Positions 1-41,058 of a DNA stretch of 64,000 nt are shown here, piece after piece. The DNA lies in the NCBI GenBank assembly GCA_016584305.1, contig JACEEZ010020234.1, forward strand, positions 247,931-311,930, written 5' to 3'. A program made the translations under genes and the position numbers. This DNA is from Chionoecetes opilio (taxonomy: Eukaryota > Arthropoda > Malacostraca > Decapoda > Majidae). The notes under the pieces are model-generated. The model was not told where the DNA came from, did not search any database, and was given only the letters and a program-made list of their open reading frames with translations. Positions within the stretch are counted from its first letter, which is position 1. Each line of letters starts with the position of its first letter.

Positions 1-167
1 ATATAGTGGAAAGAGTTCATTGAAATTTTAAAAACTGTGTTACCGTCTCACTCCCAGGCATCGTTAGCTGTGTTTACAGTCGGCAAACTCTTTATGTTTG
101 GACCCTCCGCCCAGCTGTTCTGATTATACCTCCGTCTTTCTACCTATTTATATCTATCTATCTATTC

Positions 168-247
<80 letters not shown>

Positions 248-549
248 CGTATATATCACGTAAAGTGTACTGTCATGGCATCCAAGGTGAAGAGTTTAAT
301 GATATTTGAGGTCCACTTATTAGGGATTAATTTTCCCGATCTAAATTTAGCTTAATCAGTAATTTTATCATGAATTTTCATCTTTATAAACACGAAGCAG
401 TGTAAAAGTTCGTCTGTTCAGGAGAATATTTAGCAATAAATCATTTTCTAAGCTCTTCCATCGTGATATATACGTTCCTGTTCGTCTATTTGTTAGTGAA
501 GCCACGTGTGCGAGTGTGTGTGTGTCTGTGTGTGTGTCTGTGTGCGTAG
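1..549. other. Sequence upstream of first visible TTLL3-like exon
   Basis: Presumed intron of the tubulin glycylase gene, because the exon at 550 begins at a splice acceptor in mid-protein. It holds a TA dinucleotide run at about 169-245 and a short TG/TC-rich tract just before the acceptor. I see no coding exon in it. Confidence 0.6.
169..245. repeat. (TA)n microsatellite
   Basis: About 77 bp of uninterrupted TA repeat. Confidence 0.95.
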
Positions 550-13457
<12,908 letters not shown>

Positions 13458-14723
13458 CCCTCATCCAGAATAATTAGGTAATCATTACAATGACGCGTCT
13501 CGTTACTAAAGCTGCAAAGATACATACAATACTCGTGTGAGACCAAAAGCTAGAAGTGCCAATTTAACTATGACCTAAGATAAACTTTCCTGTATTTGTA
13601 GAATGTGTACAATGTAGAAATACAGCTCATTGAAATGTCATTCTATGTAAGGGAATGGGACGTAATGTAAAAACAAAACTTGGCCGATACAAGAACTTTA
13701 CACTGTGGGAAACACACCTCCACGCCTAGGATGGAGTCATTATTAAGGGGTCATGGTAACATAGAGTGGCAAACCTATCACTATGTCTCTGTCACGAGCC
13801 AAAAAGTTTTAATACTAGAGTGTAATATTTTGTATATTAGTTTCATGAATGAAGATATTTAGAAAAGTGACTAATAGCTAATTTTATCATAATCAGGATG
13901 ACAAAACAATTTCAATGCAAGATAATGATCAGCATGCATAGAAGTGCAATCCATTAATCAGAGTTACAATGTATACTGTAGCTGTATTTCTAACTTGGCT
14001 GCACCCTATTTGAGCTTTGTATGAATTGATTGATTGGCTCGAATTGATTAAGAAAGACAATTATATATCACATATTCAAATTTAATATCATAGCCTTCGA
14101 CCTTTCAGATAAAAGATGCAGCATAGTTTTTATAAAGAGTCTCCGTGGACAGTCTCGGTCTTTCAATGTATGAGTAGCAAAAATCTGAAACAATGCCAGG
14201 AGTTCCTTTGATGAAGTTTCGTGTTATAATTTCAAGTAGATGAATGTGAAGACGTGAAGTAATTGTAATATAAATTGATGAATTCAAGGACGGGAGACAG
14301 GCATGAGGAGGAGAGCGAACACGAATTGAGGAAAAAGAACTGGTGATTGGAGCAGTTTACACACTTACAGTTCAGTGATCCAATAACGGGAAACTCGCAT
14401 TTACACGTTAATTGTCTTTATTTGTATCACCACTGGTTTTACCCCCGAAAGAAAATTAGCAACCATAACATTACTTGTCATTAGCATTATTGTAATAATT
14501 TTTATTGTTATCATTACCTATTACTATTATTATTATTATTATTATCATCATTATCATTATTATTGTTATTCTTAGCATTATCATTACTATTTATATTATT
14601 CATTTGGCTGCTAAGTATTCATTTAAACTTCGTAGAATGAGACTACAAAAAATTAGTGGTGTTGAATGAACAGGCTGAGGTAATGGTGGCTTACTACAGC
14701 ATCTTCTTCTTCTTCTTCTTCTT
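13458..14723. other. TTLL3-like 3' flank
   Basis: Presumed 3' untranslated and intergenic DNA. An ATT/ATC-rich stretch lies at 14485-14600 and a TTC run at 14702-14722. I found no canonical AATAAA within about 1 kb of the stop codon. Confidence 0.5.
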
Positions 14724-15110
14724 ACATAAGAACATAAGAAAATAAGGAAGCTACAAGAGGTCGCGAGAACTACACGTGGTAGTTCCTGTTACTTAACACT
14801 ACCTACATCCACCTTTCATCCCCATCCATAAAGCTGTCTAGCCTCCTTTTAAAGCTCCCTTTTAACTCCGCACTGACCACCTGACGACTAAGTTCATTCC
14901 ATTCATTCACCACCCTATTTGTGAACCTGTTTTTCATTATTTCCTTTTTAAATCTACGCTTTTTCAGTTTGAATCCGTTACTTCTTGTTCTACCCTGATT
15001 ACTAGCCGTATGAACTTTTCTTACATCTCCTTTATTGTATCCCTGTAACCACTTAAAAACTTTTATCAGATCGCCCCTTACTCTTCGCCTCTCGAGTGAG
15101 TGTACATTTA
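14724..15110 (-). mobile_element. CR1-like LINE 3' end, copy 2
   Basis: Minus-strand copy with the tail ACATAAGAACATAAGAAAAT at its left, which is the complement of the TTATGTTC tail. It covers about the last 385 bp, including the conserved CTCGAGTGAGTGTA-like point where longer copies continue into reverse transcriptase. Confidence 0.82.
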
Positions 15111-16804
15111 AATTTTAAATCTTCGCTCGCAAGTCAGTCACTGCGGCTGCTGCTGCCTGCTGTGATGTTAAAGTATGTCATGCAAAGGGAGATGAGCTGA
15201 GGTGGACGATTTCCCTATATAATTATCATCTTGTTGAATATTGCAGAAATTATAACATTGTTTCCGTATTTATTCGGTCACATAGAACTTAAAACTCTGC
15301 TGATATTTGATGTGTATTTTCTCTGACGTCACATGATTATTTTTCAGACTGTTAAACTGATGCACAGTCTCTCTCTCTCTCTGTCTCTTTATCTCGTCTC
15401 TCTATCTCTCTATATCGTCCCATTCCCCTGTAAGATGGATCACGGTTTCGTCATGGCTTGACTTCTACTGATTACATCATAATGGTGTATTTACTTGTAA
15501 AACTAATATTTCGACTGTAAGTTTGTCAAGGTGAATGTAGTCCCATTGCACAAAGTACTTCATGATTACGTATGTTGATAAGGAAATACTTAAGCTCGAT
15601 ACAAATGATATGCAATGATACTTATCCCGGGCACCGATTTTAATGTCAACAACAGGATAATGATAAACGCGCAGGCAAAACAAACTGCCCGTCAGGTATC
15701 CTCATTAGTTCAAAATAAACACAGTTAATAGAGGAACATCAAATCTCTTCCAAAAATATATACTGATTGTTGATATTACCTTCCTTCTTGCATGGGTCTG
15801 TCTCCATATGTTGAACTACTTAAATAAGAAAACCAGCAAGCAGATTTTATGATGTAACTTTTTTTGGGAAGGAATAGAGATATTTATGCGACAAAGTATC
15901 ATTTTCTGAACAGTGAACTATTTCAACGCGCATCATTGGAAGATACGGGGCATAGTTTGGACAGTTTATTTACCTTAAGCTCTGTTAGAGGATACATTTT
16001 AAGGTGACATGTGGTTGTGATTGTATGGTTTGTGGATGGTTGTTATGTTCTCGCCTTAAGGGTTCCCGGAAAAGCATGACCGCCGAGGGTGTGTGCGGAG
16101 GTGTGTGTGTGTGGTGGAGGCGGCTTTAGGTGTGCGTGTGTTGTTGTTGTGTTGTGTGTGTGTTGGTCCCAAATTTTCTCTGTTGTGGTTTCAAGCAATG
16201 GTTTGGGTGTTTCATGTCAAACAGTTTATACCTACCATCTGGTAACAATTTTATAATATGTGCCACGAGGAGTCTTGTTTGATAAAAATCTATTAATAAA
16301 TTTTATGCCAAACTGATTTACTGGAAGCTTTGGTGATGTCTGTCTTCCTTATAACACATCCTGAAAATATTGCCTGCCTATACCATGATGAAGTTTGGTG
16401 AGGACGCTGGGCAAATTATGGGGTAGCTAGCCTACTATACATATGCAACCAAGTGTGAAATATACAAGACCGCTCACAAGTGTCTCCATGCATCAATGGT
16501 ATATCATCATTATCATATACCTTTTTTTAACTTCATTTGCGAAATGGTAGGTAAGAATGGTAAGCATGGCAATGTCTGTCTGTCGTCTGCGTGATGTACA
16601 CTGCTAAACAATGTTCTCACATCCAGCAGTACAAAACTAACAAAGGATTTATTTTTCAAAGTATCTGTTTAAAACCAATGAATCTTACAAGCAGAAGTGC
16701 TCATCAAAAGTGATTTAGCTTTTGTCCAAACAGATTGTGTGGTTTCAACAAAGACTTTCGTTATCAACTAGAAACATGAGTATCCTGCGGTTTAGAATAG
16801 AATG
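15111..16804. other. Intergenic DNA, no assigned content
   Basis: AT-rich DNA between the glycylase and galactosyltransferase genes. Short CT runs at 15370-15415 and TG-rich sequence at 16085-16165. No gene recognised. Confidence 0.5.
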
Positions 16805-17165
16805 TTTACATTACTCTGCCCTTAGCAGTGGGAGGATTGGGGGTTCCCAAAAAGAAATACTGCTTAGGGCCGCTTAAAGGCCGTTGGGCCGGCTGTATTA
16901 TGCACCCATGGTCTTGTCCTCGCGAGTCGGACTCGTGATCGCCAGTTTCACCCTCCTGGAGCGATCGCTTGAAGCTCATTATGACCGAACTTAGGGTAAT
17001 GCTGGGACCCCACACACCACATACACTCATCCCCTTGCTTAAAAATCGAGGACAGTAACCACCTGAATTTTTCAGTGAAAAATCCCCGGGAGCGAGCGAG
17101 GATTCGAACCAGCTAACCAAGGAATGGGGCGCCAACGCTCTATCCACTGAACCATCGTGGCGGTG
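16805..17165 (-). mobile_element. tRNA-derived SINE, about 360 bp
   Basis: The minus strand begins with a tRNA-like head: A box TGGTTCAGTGGATAGAGCG and a perfect B box GGTTCGAATCC. It is followed by about 280 bp of unrelated body ending near 16805. No duplication was resolved. Confidence 0.7.
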
Positions 17166-18097
17166 TGTGCGTGTGTGTGTGTGTGTGTATGTGTCACGTG
17201 TGTGTGTGTGTGTGTGTCCTTTTAATTTCTAGTGATACTGTTGACTTAACAATAATTATATATAATCAGTGGTGGCGAGGTGATCGATAACTTTGATTAA
17301 TGACTATATATGGGCAAATTCCTTTCACTGGCCATTCACCCACGATAGGGCGCGTCAGCTGTACGGTAGCCTACATATGTAACCTCTACTAGACTACGGT
17401 ACCTAGATGCCCTGAACGATTGATTTTACTCTATTATAATATTGGGGTTAAGACGTTGCAATGTTCTGAAAGATGACTTTAGCCTATAACATGGGCATAC
17501 AATTCAAGATATAGATGGAAAAGATTCAGGCCGAAATCTGCGTTTGGTCGCTGTATCCAGGCGGGGGCAGACAGTGGGTCAGTGAATGTCCTAACAGCTG
17601 GCCTTTGCAGCATAATGACCCGCCGCGCTGCCAGCCACAAAACACAACTCCACTTGAGAAAGACATCACATTCAAGCGTGAAGAAGACATATAACTTGGA
17701 ATAAAAGAACTGTATATAGTAAATGTAATCATTAGTCTCCTAAAATATCATTAAAGTAAAAAAAAAGTATTATATATTTGAAGTTTTTGAACCCCAACGT
17801 TTGATGTGTCTACGTTACTGTATGTACAAAACAGATGTTGAGAGTGGAAATGAGGGAACAAAAAAATGTGAAGAGAATAGATGGAGTTAAAAGCGGAATA
17901 AAGAACAGTATATGTGAAGTGAAAAAATAAGCAAGATGTACGTAGAGAAGAAAAGGTTAAAAGAATGTAGAATGGCAGGCAGACCTGATGAAAAGCAACA
18001 AGAGGTCAAAGGAAGAAGAAGAGGAAAGCGACGAGTGGCAGTTCGGTGTTTACTTTACGATGTGAGTGGTGGGGGCGGTGGTCCTTGCACGGTGAAA
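17166..18097. other. Upstream flank of COLGALT-like gene
   Basis: Holds a short TG tract at 17162-17218. It would contain the promoter and 5' untranslated region, but I cannot place a start site. The reading frame of the first coding exon stays open back to 17936, so upstream in-frame starts are possible. Confidence 0.45.
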
Positions 18098-33301
<15,204 letters not shown>

Positions 33302-33889
33302 ATGATAAGAATAATCTTACGTACAGGAAAATGATGACGTGTGACGGACACTGAAAGTATCCAGCTCTATTAACATTATACAGCCTACATTTAAGGTTCT
33401 GTTATAATATTTTGCACTTGGTATTTATCAACTAGGTACTCTATTCATTATAGGAATGAAACAGAATTAGACATTAGTCATTCAAGGAGTGCAATGAGGA
33501 GGTAGAAGGGCACCCCGCTCAGCCACTGCTGCACTAAACTGCTGCTCCCTAAGAATCCATATTCTGAAATAATTTTTGTTTCATCAAATGAGGCATTTAT
33601 GTATCCTCTCTAGATTACCATTTTGAATGCTGTTGATTGAAGGAACTTCAGTGACCGTCAAGAACAAGAAATCAGTGTTATGAATAGGTCACAGCAAGTC
33701 ACGGCTTTTGTGACTGATAGTGTATATCCATATTCAGGTGAGACTGCGCAAGCACACACACACAAACAAACATAGTATGTATGTATAAGGAAAAACTCGA
33801 TAAACATAGATACTGAGACAGGTCAACACGATTATAGCTTAAACCCTGTATACTACAACTAGGTAAATACACACACACAAAGCTATGAT
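33302..33889. other. COLGALT-like 3' flank
   Basis: Untranslated or intergenic DNA. At 33825-33885 the block TAGCTTAAACCCTGTATACT, then ACAACTAGGTAAATACACAC, matches the 3' tail of the SINE/LINE group seen at 10528 and 58105. No clear polyadenylation signal was located. Confidence 0.5.
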
Positions 33890-33990
33890 ATGCTTAATTG
33901 CTTATGGTCCCCTCACAAAATACAGAATGCTAAGAAATTGGAAAGAATACAAAGGATACCAACTAAGATGATGGCTTCCAAGCGAGGATA
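33890..33990 (+). mobile_element. LINE reverse transcriptase C-terminal fragment
   Basis: Encodes LWSPHKIQNAKKLERIQRIP followed by TKM, the same region as QRAATKIVP in the LINE at 19926-20426. Confidence 0.6.
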
Positions 33991-34540
33991 CAACCTTTCT
34001 CACTGTGCTTTACACCAGTTTTGTATGTGTTATTTCATGAAGGGTATTCTCATTCATTGTAAATGTGTTGATTACTTGCAGAGAAGAAAACACTGGTGAG
34101 CAGTTTTAATTTGCATTGAATTTACCTTCAAGTAACTACGTACTGAGTCAACAATTGTCAACTTTCTGTGATATATAAAAGGTGCCAATATGTAATGCTA
34201 ATTACTTGATGTACATGTGCCAAGATAATTACTGTAATGTTTACATAAGCTCTATCTTCAGGGGGCATAACCAAAGTATATGGTTTCATATACACTCGTC
34301 CACGTTCAAAGGTCTGAGGCTGTATGTAAGATAGTTGTTGCCTTAGTGTCACAAAAGAGACTTGGGTGTGGAGATAAAAAAAATGTTTTCTTATTATATA
34401 TGTTGGAAGAAAAAACTACTAAATGAGATATGGGCTGAACTGGAAACCCAACCTCTTGGCACTTTTAATTACCCATAAAGCAAGAGCATTTCTTCAATCA
34501 TGAAGTTTTTATTTTCTGATGTTTTCTTGCATCCTTCTTA

Positions 34541-34588
34541 CATGTGCAAAAATAGGAAAATTATACATGTGCAAAAATAGGAAAATTA
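34541..34588. repeat. 24-bp tandem duplication
   Basis: ACATGTGCAAAAATAGGAAA followed by ATT occurs twice in direct tandem, immediately upstream of a tRNA-like SINE. Confidence 0.8.
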
Positions 34589-34790
34589 TGGTGGTGTGGT
34601 TAGTCCACTGCTCACAACTAAGAGATCTGTTTGGTCCGAGAGGATGTGGGTTCAATTCCTAAAAAGGGCGGAGACAATTTTGCCAGATGGTCTCCACACG
34701 ATGCAAGATGCCCCTTTCCCTCGTGCCACTTACTATGCGCTTTACCTTCGTTCTCAAAACTGCTTTGTTGTTACTTTATGGCTCTAAACC
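34588..34790 (+). mobile_element. tRNA-derived SINE
   Basis: tRNA-like head GGTGGTGTGGTTAGTCCACT and B box GGGTTCAATTCC, then about 120 bp of body. End approximate. Confidence 0.6.
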
Positions 34791-36889
34791 ATCCTTATTT
34801 TATACTGTAAAATTCAACATTCATGATAGGTGAAAACTGGCTTATGGACCAATGACAGACATTAATATGTTTAGAAAGGTATCGCATGGAAAATGATTGG
34901 TTTTCATCACCAACTCTAACCTTAAGCAGACTTTTGTCACACTTTTCAAGACCATTTTCAAGCTGACAAAATCTCAAGACTGAGCTTGAATTTGTTGTTG
35001 GAAAAATGTCCACAAATATATAATGAGTGAATTCATTAGGGGAAAATGAAAGTGAAACAAACATTGGGTTGTTTATGTGTGAATCAGTCTCACTGAATCT
35101 CATGGGTGTGTTGTAAAGAAAAAAAATTGCTTCACAGTCCATAAATTATTGAGACTTTATGAGTCTTACAGCAAGCTGAAGAGATTTGCTCCTATATTGC
35201 TACTTGCCATTTCAATTTTCCCTAGGGATTATTGCTTAGTATGTATGTAGTTTATTAGTGCTTGTTATAGTTTTCTATTATTTGTAGAGTTCATATAAGT
35301 GTTTGTGCTATTGTGTTGTTGGTGGAGTCTGTAATGCTATATGTTATGTATTTTGTTTAGCCAGTATTATATACATGTGCCACTGTTCATATGTATTTAG
35401 TTTGTATCTCATTATTATGTTTAACCATGGTTCTTAATAGTGCCATCCTTGAATCTGTTCACATTTTGTCGTGTAAGGAACTACGTTTCAGTTGTCAAAG
35501 TTTTATATTTGATAAGATGTTAATTTACTTCTCTGACAAGGTAAATCATATCTTGGAGCATGCCTTTAGGATATAGAACAGAACACAGCACTCATATAAT
35601 GGCAAGAAAAATAGGTTTTGTAATATGATATTATGACAACTTTAGGAGTCCAGCCAGAAGCTTCACAGACATCTTGATAATTTTTCGTGAAATACTCTGA
35701 AAAAAGTTACTGAAGAAGGAAAACAATTCATATATATTAATTCAATATATTTCGATGAAGAAAGTATATTCTATATTGAAACACCATATTGAGAGCTATA
35801 TAGGGTACATCAGAGTATTAGCACAGGCTTTGAAAAACATGAACTAAATCAAAGACACCCATGACATTAGTCTTGTGATAGTTTTCATCACAATTTTGTT
35901 TGTTTTAGTGTAAAGGCTTGTGACTTGTTTTAAATATATGAAATTATATTATAATATATTTAAATTTTGATAAGGATATGTCTCATTTGACTAACAGCAT
36001 GAAAAAATGGGTCATACTCTTGAGAAATAGCATCTATTTATCTCTTTCAATCATCTATATAGAATATATTTGTTGTTCAACCAAGATCAAATTGTAAGAC
36101 TGCCAACAGATGCCTGAGGACGAATGCAGAATGAATTCGCATAAATTGTTATATAAGATTGCTGTCTCCTTTTTCTATAACCAGCAAATTTCATGTTCAA
36201 TCTATATTCTAACTTCCTGAAAATCTGAAATCCGTACTTGATTTTCAAACTATTTTCTATTTATATATGATAGAGTTATCATTGAATATTCTTATCTTTT
36301 TGTTAGAAATGTAAGTCAGATATGTAGAAGCAGCATGGTATTAAATGCAGGTACAGTTTCAAAACAATTCCAGTAAAACATTTCCATACTAATTGTTCCT
36401 TCTAGCCTATATACTTAGTGCATTCTATTAAATTATTTGTCTGTTGTTAATGATTTGATCTTAATGAGATAAAAGGAGGAGTGTGGTGTATAATCTTTCC
36501 CGGAAGACATCCCTGTTTTTAATGAGTAGATTACGTGATAACATTGGTGCTATTACATTCTGTGTTAATAGGTTAAGAATCTTAAGTTTCCACAACATTT
36601 GAAAATTGGAAAAAATATAAGCAATACTTCTAACAGTATAATTATTTTTTAATGAATATGTCAATTGATATCGTGTAGTTTACATATTTAGCAGTTAAGT
36701 TTTGTTGTCATGATACTGCCATAATGTTAGTGATTTCAAAGTTTTGATAAGCTCATCCGAGAGTGCATTTCGGTACATGTACAAGTAGACGTAAACATGT
36801 GCAATTGAAATCTGTTTCACTATCCTTTTTTCCTACTTAACATGCACACAATTTGTGACACAAACACACATATGAATGTTCGTTTAGAT
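34791..36889. other. Intergenic AT-rich DNA, no assigned content
   Basis: No coding exon, tandem repeat or transposon terminus recognised in about 2.1 kb. Confidence 0.5.
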
Positions 36890-37545
36890 CATAGAAAGTC
36901 CCGAAAGAGCTGAATTTGTGCCCATGTATAGAAATGGAAACAAAGAGCAACCCCAATGGGAGATGTGTCATTGACCAGCATAGTAGTATGTAAATCTGTG
37001 AAAAAAGTTATTAAGAATTGGAAAGGATATTTAGAAAGAGAAGGGGTACAGACAGATTGACAATTTGGATTCTGAAAAGAAAGGTCATGCGTCACCAACA
37101 TTGAGTTTTCACTCTAGTGATAGATTATCATAACACAAGAAAGAGATGGATGGGCAGACTGCATATATGTGTTCTAAAGAGAGCATTTGACAAAGTACCA
37201 CACAAAAAGCTAATATGGAAGATATTGGAGGGCTGAAGGGAATAATTGAAAAATGGATGGAAGACTATCTGAAAGGAAGAAAATTGAGAACATAAGTTAA
37301 GAGACGAGAAATAGGATTGGAAGGAAGTGATAGCAGAGTAGTACGAAACAGCCTTAGCACCAATAATGTTCTTGATTATATATAAAGTACCTTCCAAACT
37401 GAGTCAATAGTTACAAAAGTGTTTGCTAATGATGCAAAGTTGATGAGGAATGTAAGAAACTACAGTGATATTGCAAAGAATTGCAGAATGATTTCAACAA
37501 AATATATGAATGGAGTTTACGTTGGGAAATGGAATATAATGTGAG
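36890..37545 (+). mobile_element. Decayed LINE reverse transcriptase (CR1/Jockey-like)
   Basis: With several stops the plus strand reads AEFVPMYRNGNKEQP, QERDGWADCIYVLKRAFDKV, PHKKLIWK and KWMEDYLKGRK, then FANDAKLMRN in place of the FADD catalytic box (second position changed from Asp to Asn). Confidence 0.75.
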
Positions 37546-37689
37546 TACTAAATAACATGCTCAAGATATGTGGAAAGGGATCTAGCTGGACACACAAAAT
37601 GCCGAATGATGAACACAGAAGAAAACCCTGAATATCTCCCTTTATGTGAATCCACCATTGAACATGAAAACAATGAAAGGGAATTAAGA

Positions 37690-38090
37690 ATGCAAAGGCA
37701 TTTTGGAATGACTCAAATGAATGTGTAAAGAGTTTTGAAATGGGTAGAAAGGTGATTGTGATGGATGACATGAATACAAAAGTGGGGGATTAAAGAATGG
37801 TGGGTAAATGGCGAGTAGTAGTATCGTATGAAATAAGAATGGTGAGTAGATTGGATGCCTGAGCAGAAAGAGGCTTGTTTCTGGTGAGCACCCTCTGATG
37901 GTGATTCACCGATGTAGCCTACTTAGAGAAGAGGAGTACAAGATGAAGAAAAGGGATTAATTGACTCTTAATAAGGCTGTATGGTATATAAAAGACAAGA
38001 CATAGTGATGGATGCAACAATTGTGAGGTACAATAGTCTCTGTTTAGTCCCAAAGCTATATATATTTTTTGGAGAGAGAGATTAATGGAA
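37690..38090 (+). mobile_element. Decayed LINE endonuclease fragment
   Basis: VIVMDDMNTKVGD and AERGLFL resemble the Asp/Asn motifs of AP-type endonucleases in LINEs. It lies downstream of the reverse transcriptase fragment at 36890-37545, the reverse of normal LINE order, so it is a separate or rearranged piece. Confidence 0.55.
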
Positions 38091-38127
38091 AGAGAAAGAC
38101 GCGAGAAAGAAAAAAGTTCATTCAATT

Positions 38128-40093
38128 CCAATGATCTGAAACTCGAGAAATGCCAGTGGTCGCTGGCAGTTTTAACTCAAAGGTTGGTCTACTGTGTTTT
38201 GGCTCCGCGACTAATATTTTTCATAAATTAATTTTGCGATAAACATTGATGCACCGCATCTGAATACCAAAAAATATAGTTCTTCTGTTGTTCTACTAAT
38301 TATATGGATGACATGCATTATGATGGAACGTTCTATAATAGCAATTTAATGCAAATTACTCGCCTCGAGTAACAAAGCTTAATATATTTTTTACATGTAT
38401 ATTGTGGCATGTAAAATTTGGGTGATGTTCACACTGTTTTCTAAGACAGTACTGCTGCGTCTGGCAAACGCTTGTCAAAATACAATAAGCAATGCCTTGG
38501 AAAAACGAAGAATAAAGAATGCCGAAATCGGCTTGTTGTTGCGACAATGTAGGTTATAATGGACCCGTTTACTCACAACTAAAACACGGAGTATTATAAA
38601 GCTTTGGGTGCAATATAGGCTACATATCACTGTACTCATATTCTTTTTGCTGAGAAATGCACCATAAATGAAATATATGGCCTTTTTGGGGCCAAAATAT
38701 CACAACACGGCGGAACGCGCTGTGATTGGTTGTGACGTAGTAACTGCAGACTCAGATCTCGCCTGATCAGCTGATCGGCTTGTTTTGGCTCAGCAAACCG
38801 CAAATTATAGTTTTATTTTACTAACCTAACTAACCTTACTAACTTGCATTACCCCTACTACCGCAAGATGACCAGTAATCCTCCTTCAAGTGATGTAGTA
38901 GGTATTCACTGTGTTTGTGAATATGTAAGTTGTAGTTTATAAGGAAAAAGTGGATAGACAAGAGCAAAGTGGCCCGTGACACCAGACAAGTGATGACTTC
39001 TGGGATCGGCATTCCTTATAGGGAGCTTAAATGAACCTGCAATGACATGTACAGCTAGACAGATAGACGAACTCATAGAGGAACAGGTAGAAATGTATGG
39101 TTAGTAAAGGTTGTAGTGGTGAGTAGAGTGACGAAGGGTGTATGTTTTGCTTATGTGGGGAAAGAAAGCCATACATTTCTACCTGTTCCTCTATGAGTTC
39201 GTCTATCTGTCTAGCTTTACATGTCATTGCAGGTTCATTTAAGCTCCCTATAAGGAATGCCGATCCCAGAAGTCATCACTTGTCAGGTGTCACGGGCCAC
39301 TTATCTCTGTCTATCCACTTTTTCCTTATAAACTACAACTTACATATTCACAAACACAGTAAATACCTACTTCATCACTTGAAGGAGGATTACTGGTCAT
39401 CTTGCGGTAGTAGGGGTAATGCAAGTTGGTGTATTAGTAGGTAGTACATAATAGTAGCGGCCGCTTCACAGCTGTTTTGCTCTGTTGTCTAAGCTAGTGA
39501 CGTCACAACATGGCGCCAGTCGTTTTAGAGCGTATACATTTTCCTGTACTTAAATTGGCTGTATCATCAAAAATACTGTTCACATAGAAAAATCAACATC
39601 ACTGCCCAACTATATGAGGCTTGAAGATGTCAAATCAATCCTTACCTCAAGTAGAGTAAACGGGTCCATTGTGGAGGCGACACGCCGCGGCGGGGAGTGG
39701 TGGGCGGGGAGATTGAATCAAAACATTGCCACTTCACGCGTCGACTCATTGCACTTCCAGGCTTTCTATCTGATTGATACACAATAATAACAGGAAAATA
39801 TGACTGCCTAGGTATAGATAACTTCTAAACATACGTTATTGACTGTATAATATCATAGAGTAACATTTACCTCGCCTCCTCAACTATAACCTACTTGGTT
39901 ATTTGGTTAAATACATGTTTTACAGACTCAGGCTTCTATACAATATACATATAGAAGAAAATCGTTCTTAAAATTATACTTTTGTGTTTTAAGTGCAGTG
40001 GAATAAGCCCATATTTTTCTTTCAAGTTGACCAAATTTTCACCAAATTGTGAGTTAAAACTGCCAGCGACCACTGGCATTTCGGAGTTGCAGT
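38128..40093. mobile_element. Inverted-repeat element enclosing a palindrome
   Basis: The block AAATGCCAGTGGTCGCTGGC followed by AGTTTTAACTC occurs near 38138-38172 and inverted at 40043-40077, with weaker matching outward to about 40 bp. Another pair, ATGGACCCGTTTACTC, lies inside at 38561 and inverted near 39660. No coding capacity was seen. Confidence 0.6.
38841..39427. repeat. Long palindrome, about 260-bp arms
   Basis: Left arm 38841-39100 and right arm 39169-39427 are near-identical inverted copies with a 68-bp spacer and only a few differences. Some MITE families form such structures. Confidence 0.88.
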
Positions 40094-40262
40094 TCTCTCT
40101 AATTGTTGTCGGTATATATCTACGTCCCATTAGTGTATTTGCAATTTTACTTCACCGCTGGGTTGTAGAGTGACGGCAAGGAGTCCATGAAGTGAATAAT
40201 ACTCAGACGCCATTACCCACTTGACTCACAAAAGGATATTGGGTAAGATGAGAAAGAGCCGC

Positions 40263-40282
40263 GGGGGGGGGGGGGGGGGGGG
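40263..40282. repeat. G homopolymer
   Basis: A run of about 20 G. Neighbouring sequence to 40560 shows no gene. Confidence 0.9.
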
Positions 40283-40562
40283 TAGGGAGATTTTTAAGGG
40301 GAGGCCAAGCTTGATTGGTTGTCGATAAATCCTTCACTGGTAAGAATGCAGACCTCAATGCAGAAACAGTCAAAATGAGGGCAAGAATATCATTCATTCT
40401 GCCACTGTACCGCCATACTCTATTTAGCGGTGTAAATTTCACCTGAACTGAAGTAATTTGTGGATCGCTTGGAGTGCGGCGTTGGACAGCACACACGCGC
40501 AGGCGCTCAGGCGCACATCCAAAGTTCCAAACAACAGGTGGAAGTAATGGTGCCCTCGAGTC

Positions 40563-40625
40563 ATAAGAACATAAGAAAATAAGGAAACTACAAGAGGCCG
40601 CGAGACCTACACGTGGTATACAGTT
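40563..40625 (-). mobile_element. CR1-like LINE extreme 3' end, copy 4
   Basis: CATAAGAACATAAGAAAATA, then GGAAACTACAAGAGGCCGCG and the CACGTGGTA block: the last about 60 bp of the family, minus strand. Confidence 0.75.
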
Positions 40626-40926
40626 CCCTCCTAGTACCTGTAATGCTGTGCTTCCCTGCCCTGCACATCCTGACTCCTCCATCCTCAAGTAGGAATTAAA
40701 AGTAAGCCTTGTTTTCATTTTGGTGTCTCGAGGGAACGATCCAGCATTGAAAAAGCTGTAAAGTGACATTTGTGCCACCGTGTGTACTGCACATTACCTT
40801 TCTTGGCCAAGTAGGGGTTAATATGGAGGAGAGTTTCACGTACGCTACAGACCTTACTACTCACGAATTCAATTTTTTTTGGGGCTCAGTATACTGTACA
40901 CTACTACTCTACTTGCGCTCAATATA

Positions 40927-40929
<3 letters not shown>

Positions 40930-40970
<41 letters not shown>
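40930..40970. repeat. A homopolymer
   Basis: About 41 A residues directly before a TTAGG-type array. Confidence 0.95.
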
Positions 40971-40973
<3 letters not shown>

Positions 40974-40975
40974 TG

Positions 40976-41058
40976 GTTAAGGTTAGGTTAGGTTTCTTTA
41001 AAACCTGTTAGGTTGGGTTAGGTTAGGTTAGGTTAAAACAAGGTTGGGTTAGGTTTCA
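40976..41058. repeat. Interstitial TTAGG-type repeats
   Basis: Degenerate tandem GGTTA/TTAGG units, including GGTTAGGTTAGGTTA. TTAGG is the usual arthropod telomere unit. Inverted copies of a TATGGAGGAGAGTTTCACGT-like block lie on both sides (about 40822-40843 and 41176-41200). Confidence 0.75.

Noticed and set aside
40203..40778. 191-residue minus-strand open frame
   Set aside because: It runs through the CR1-like LINE tail and a G homopolymer and has no recognisable domain.
40976..41058. True telomere
   Set aside because: The array is short, degenerate and internal, with genes and transposons on both sides.
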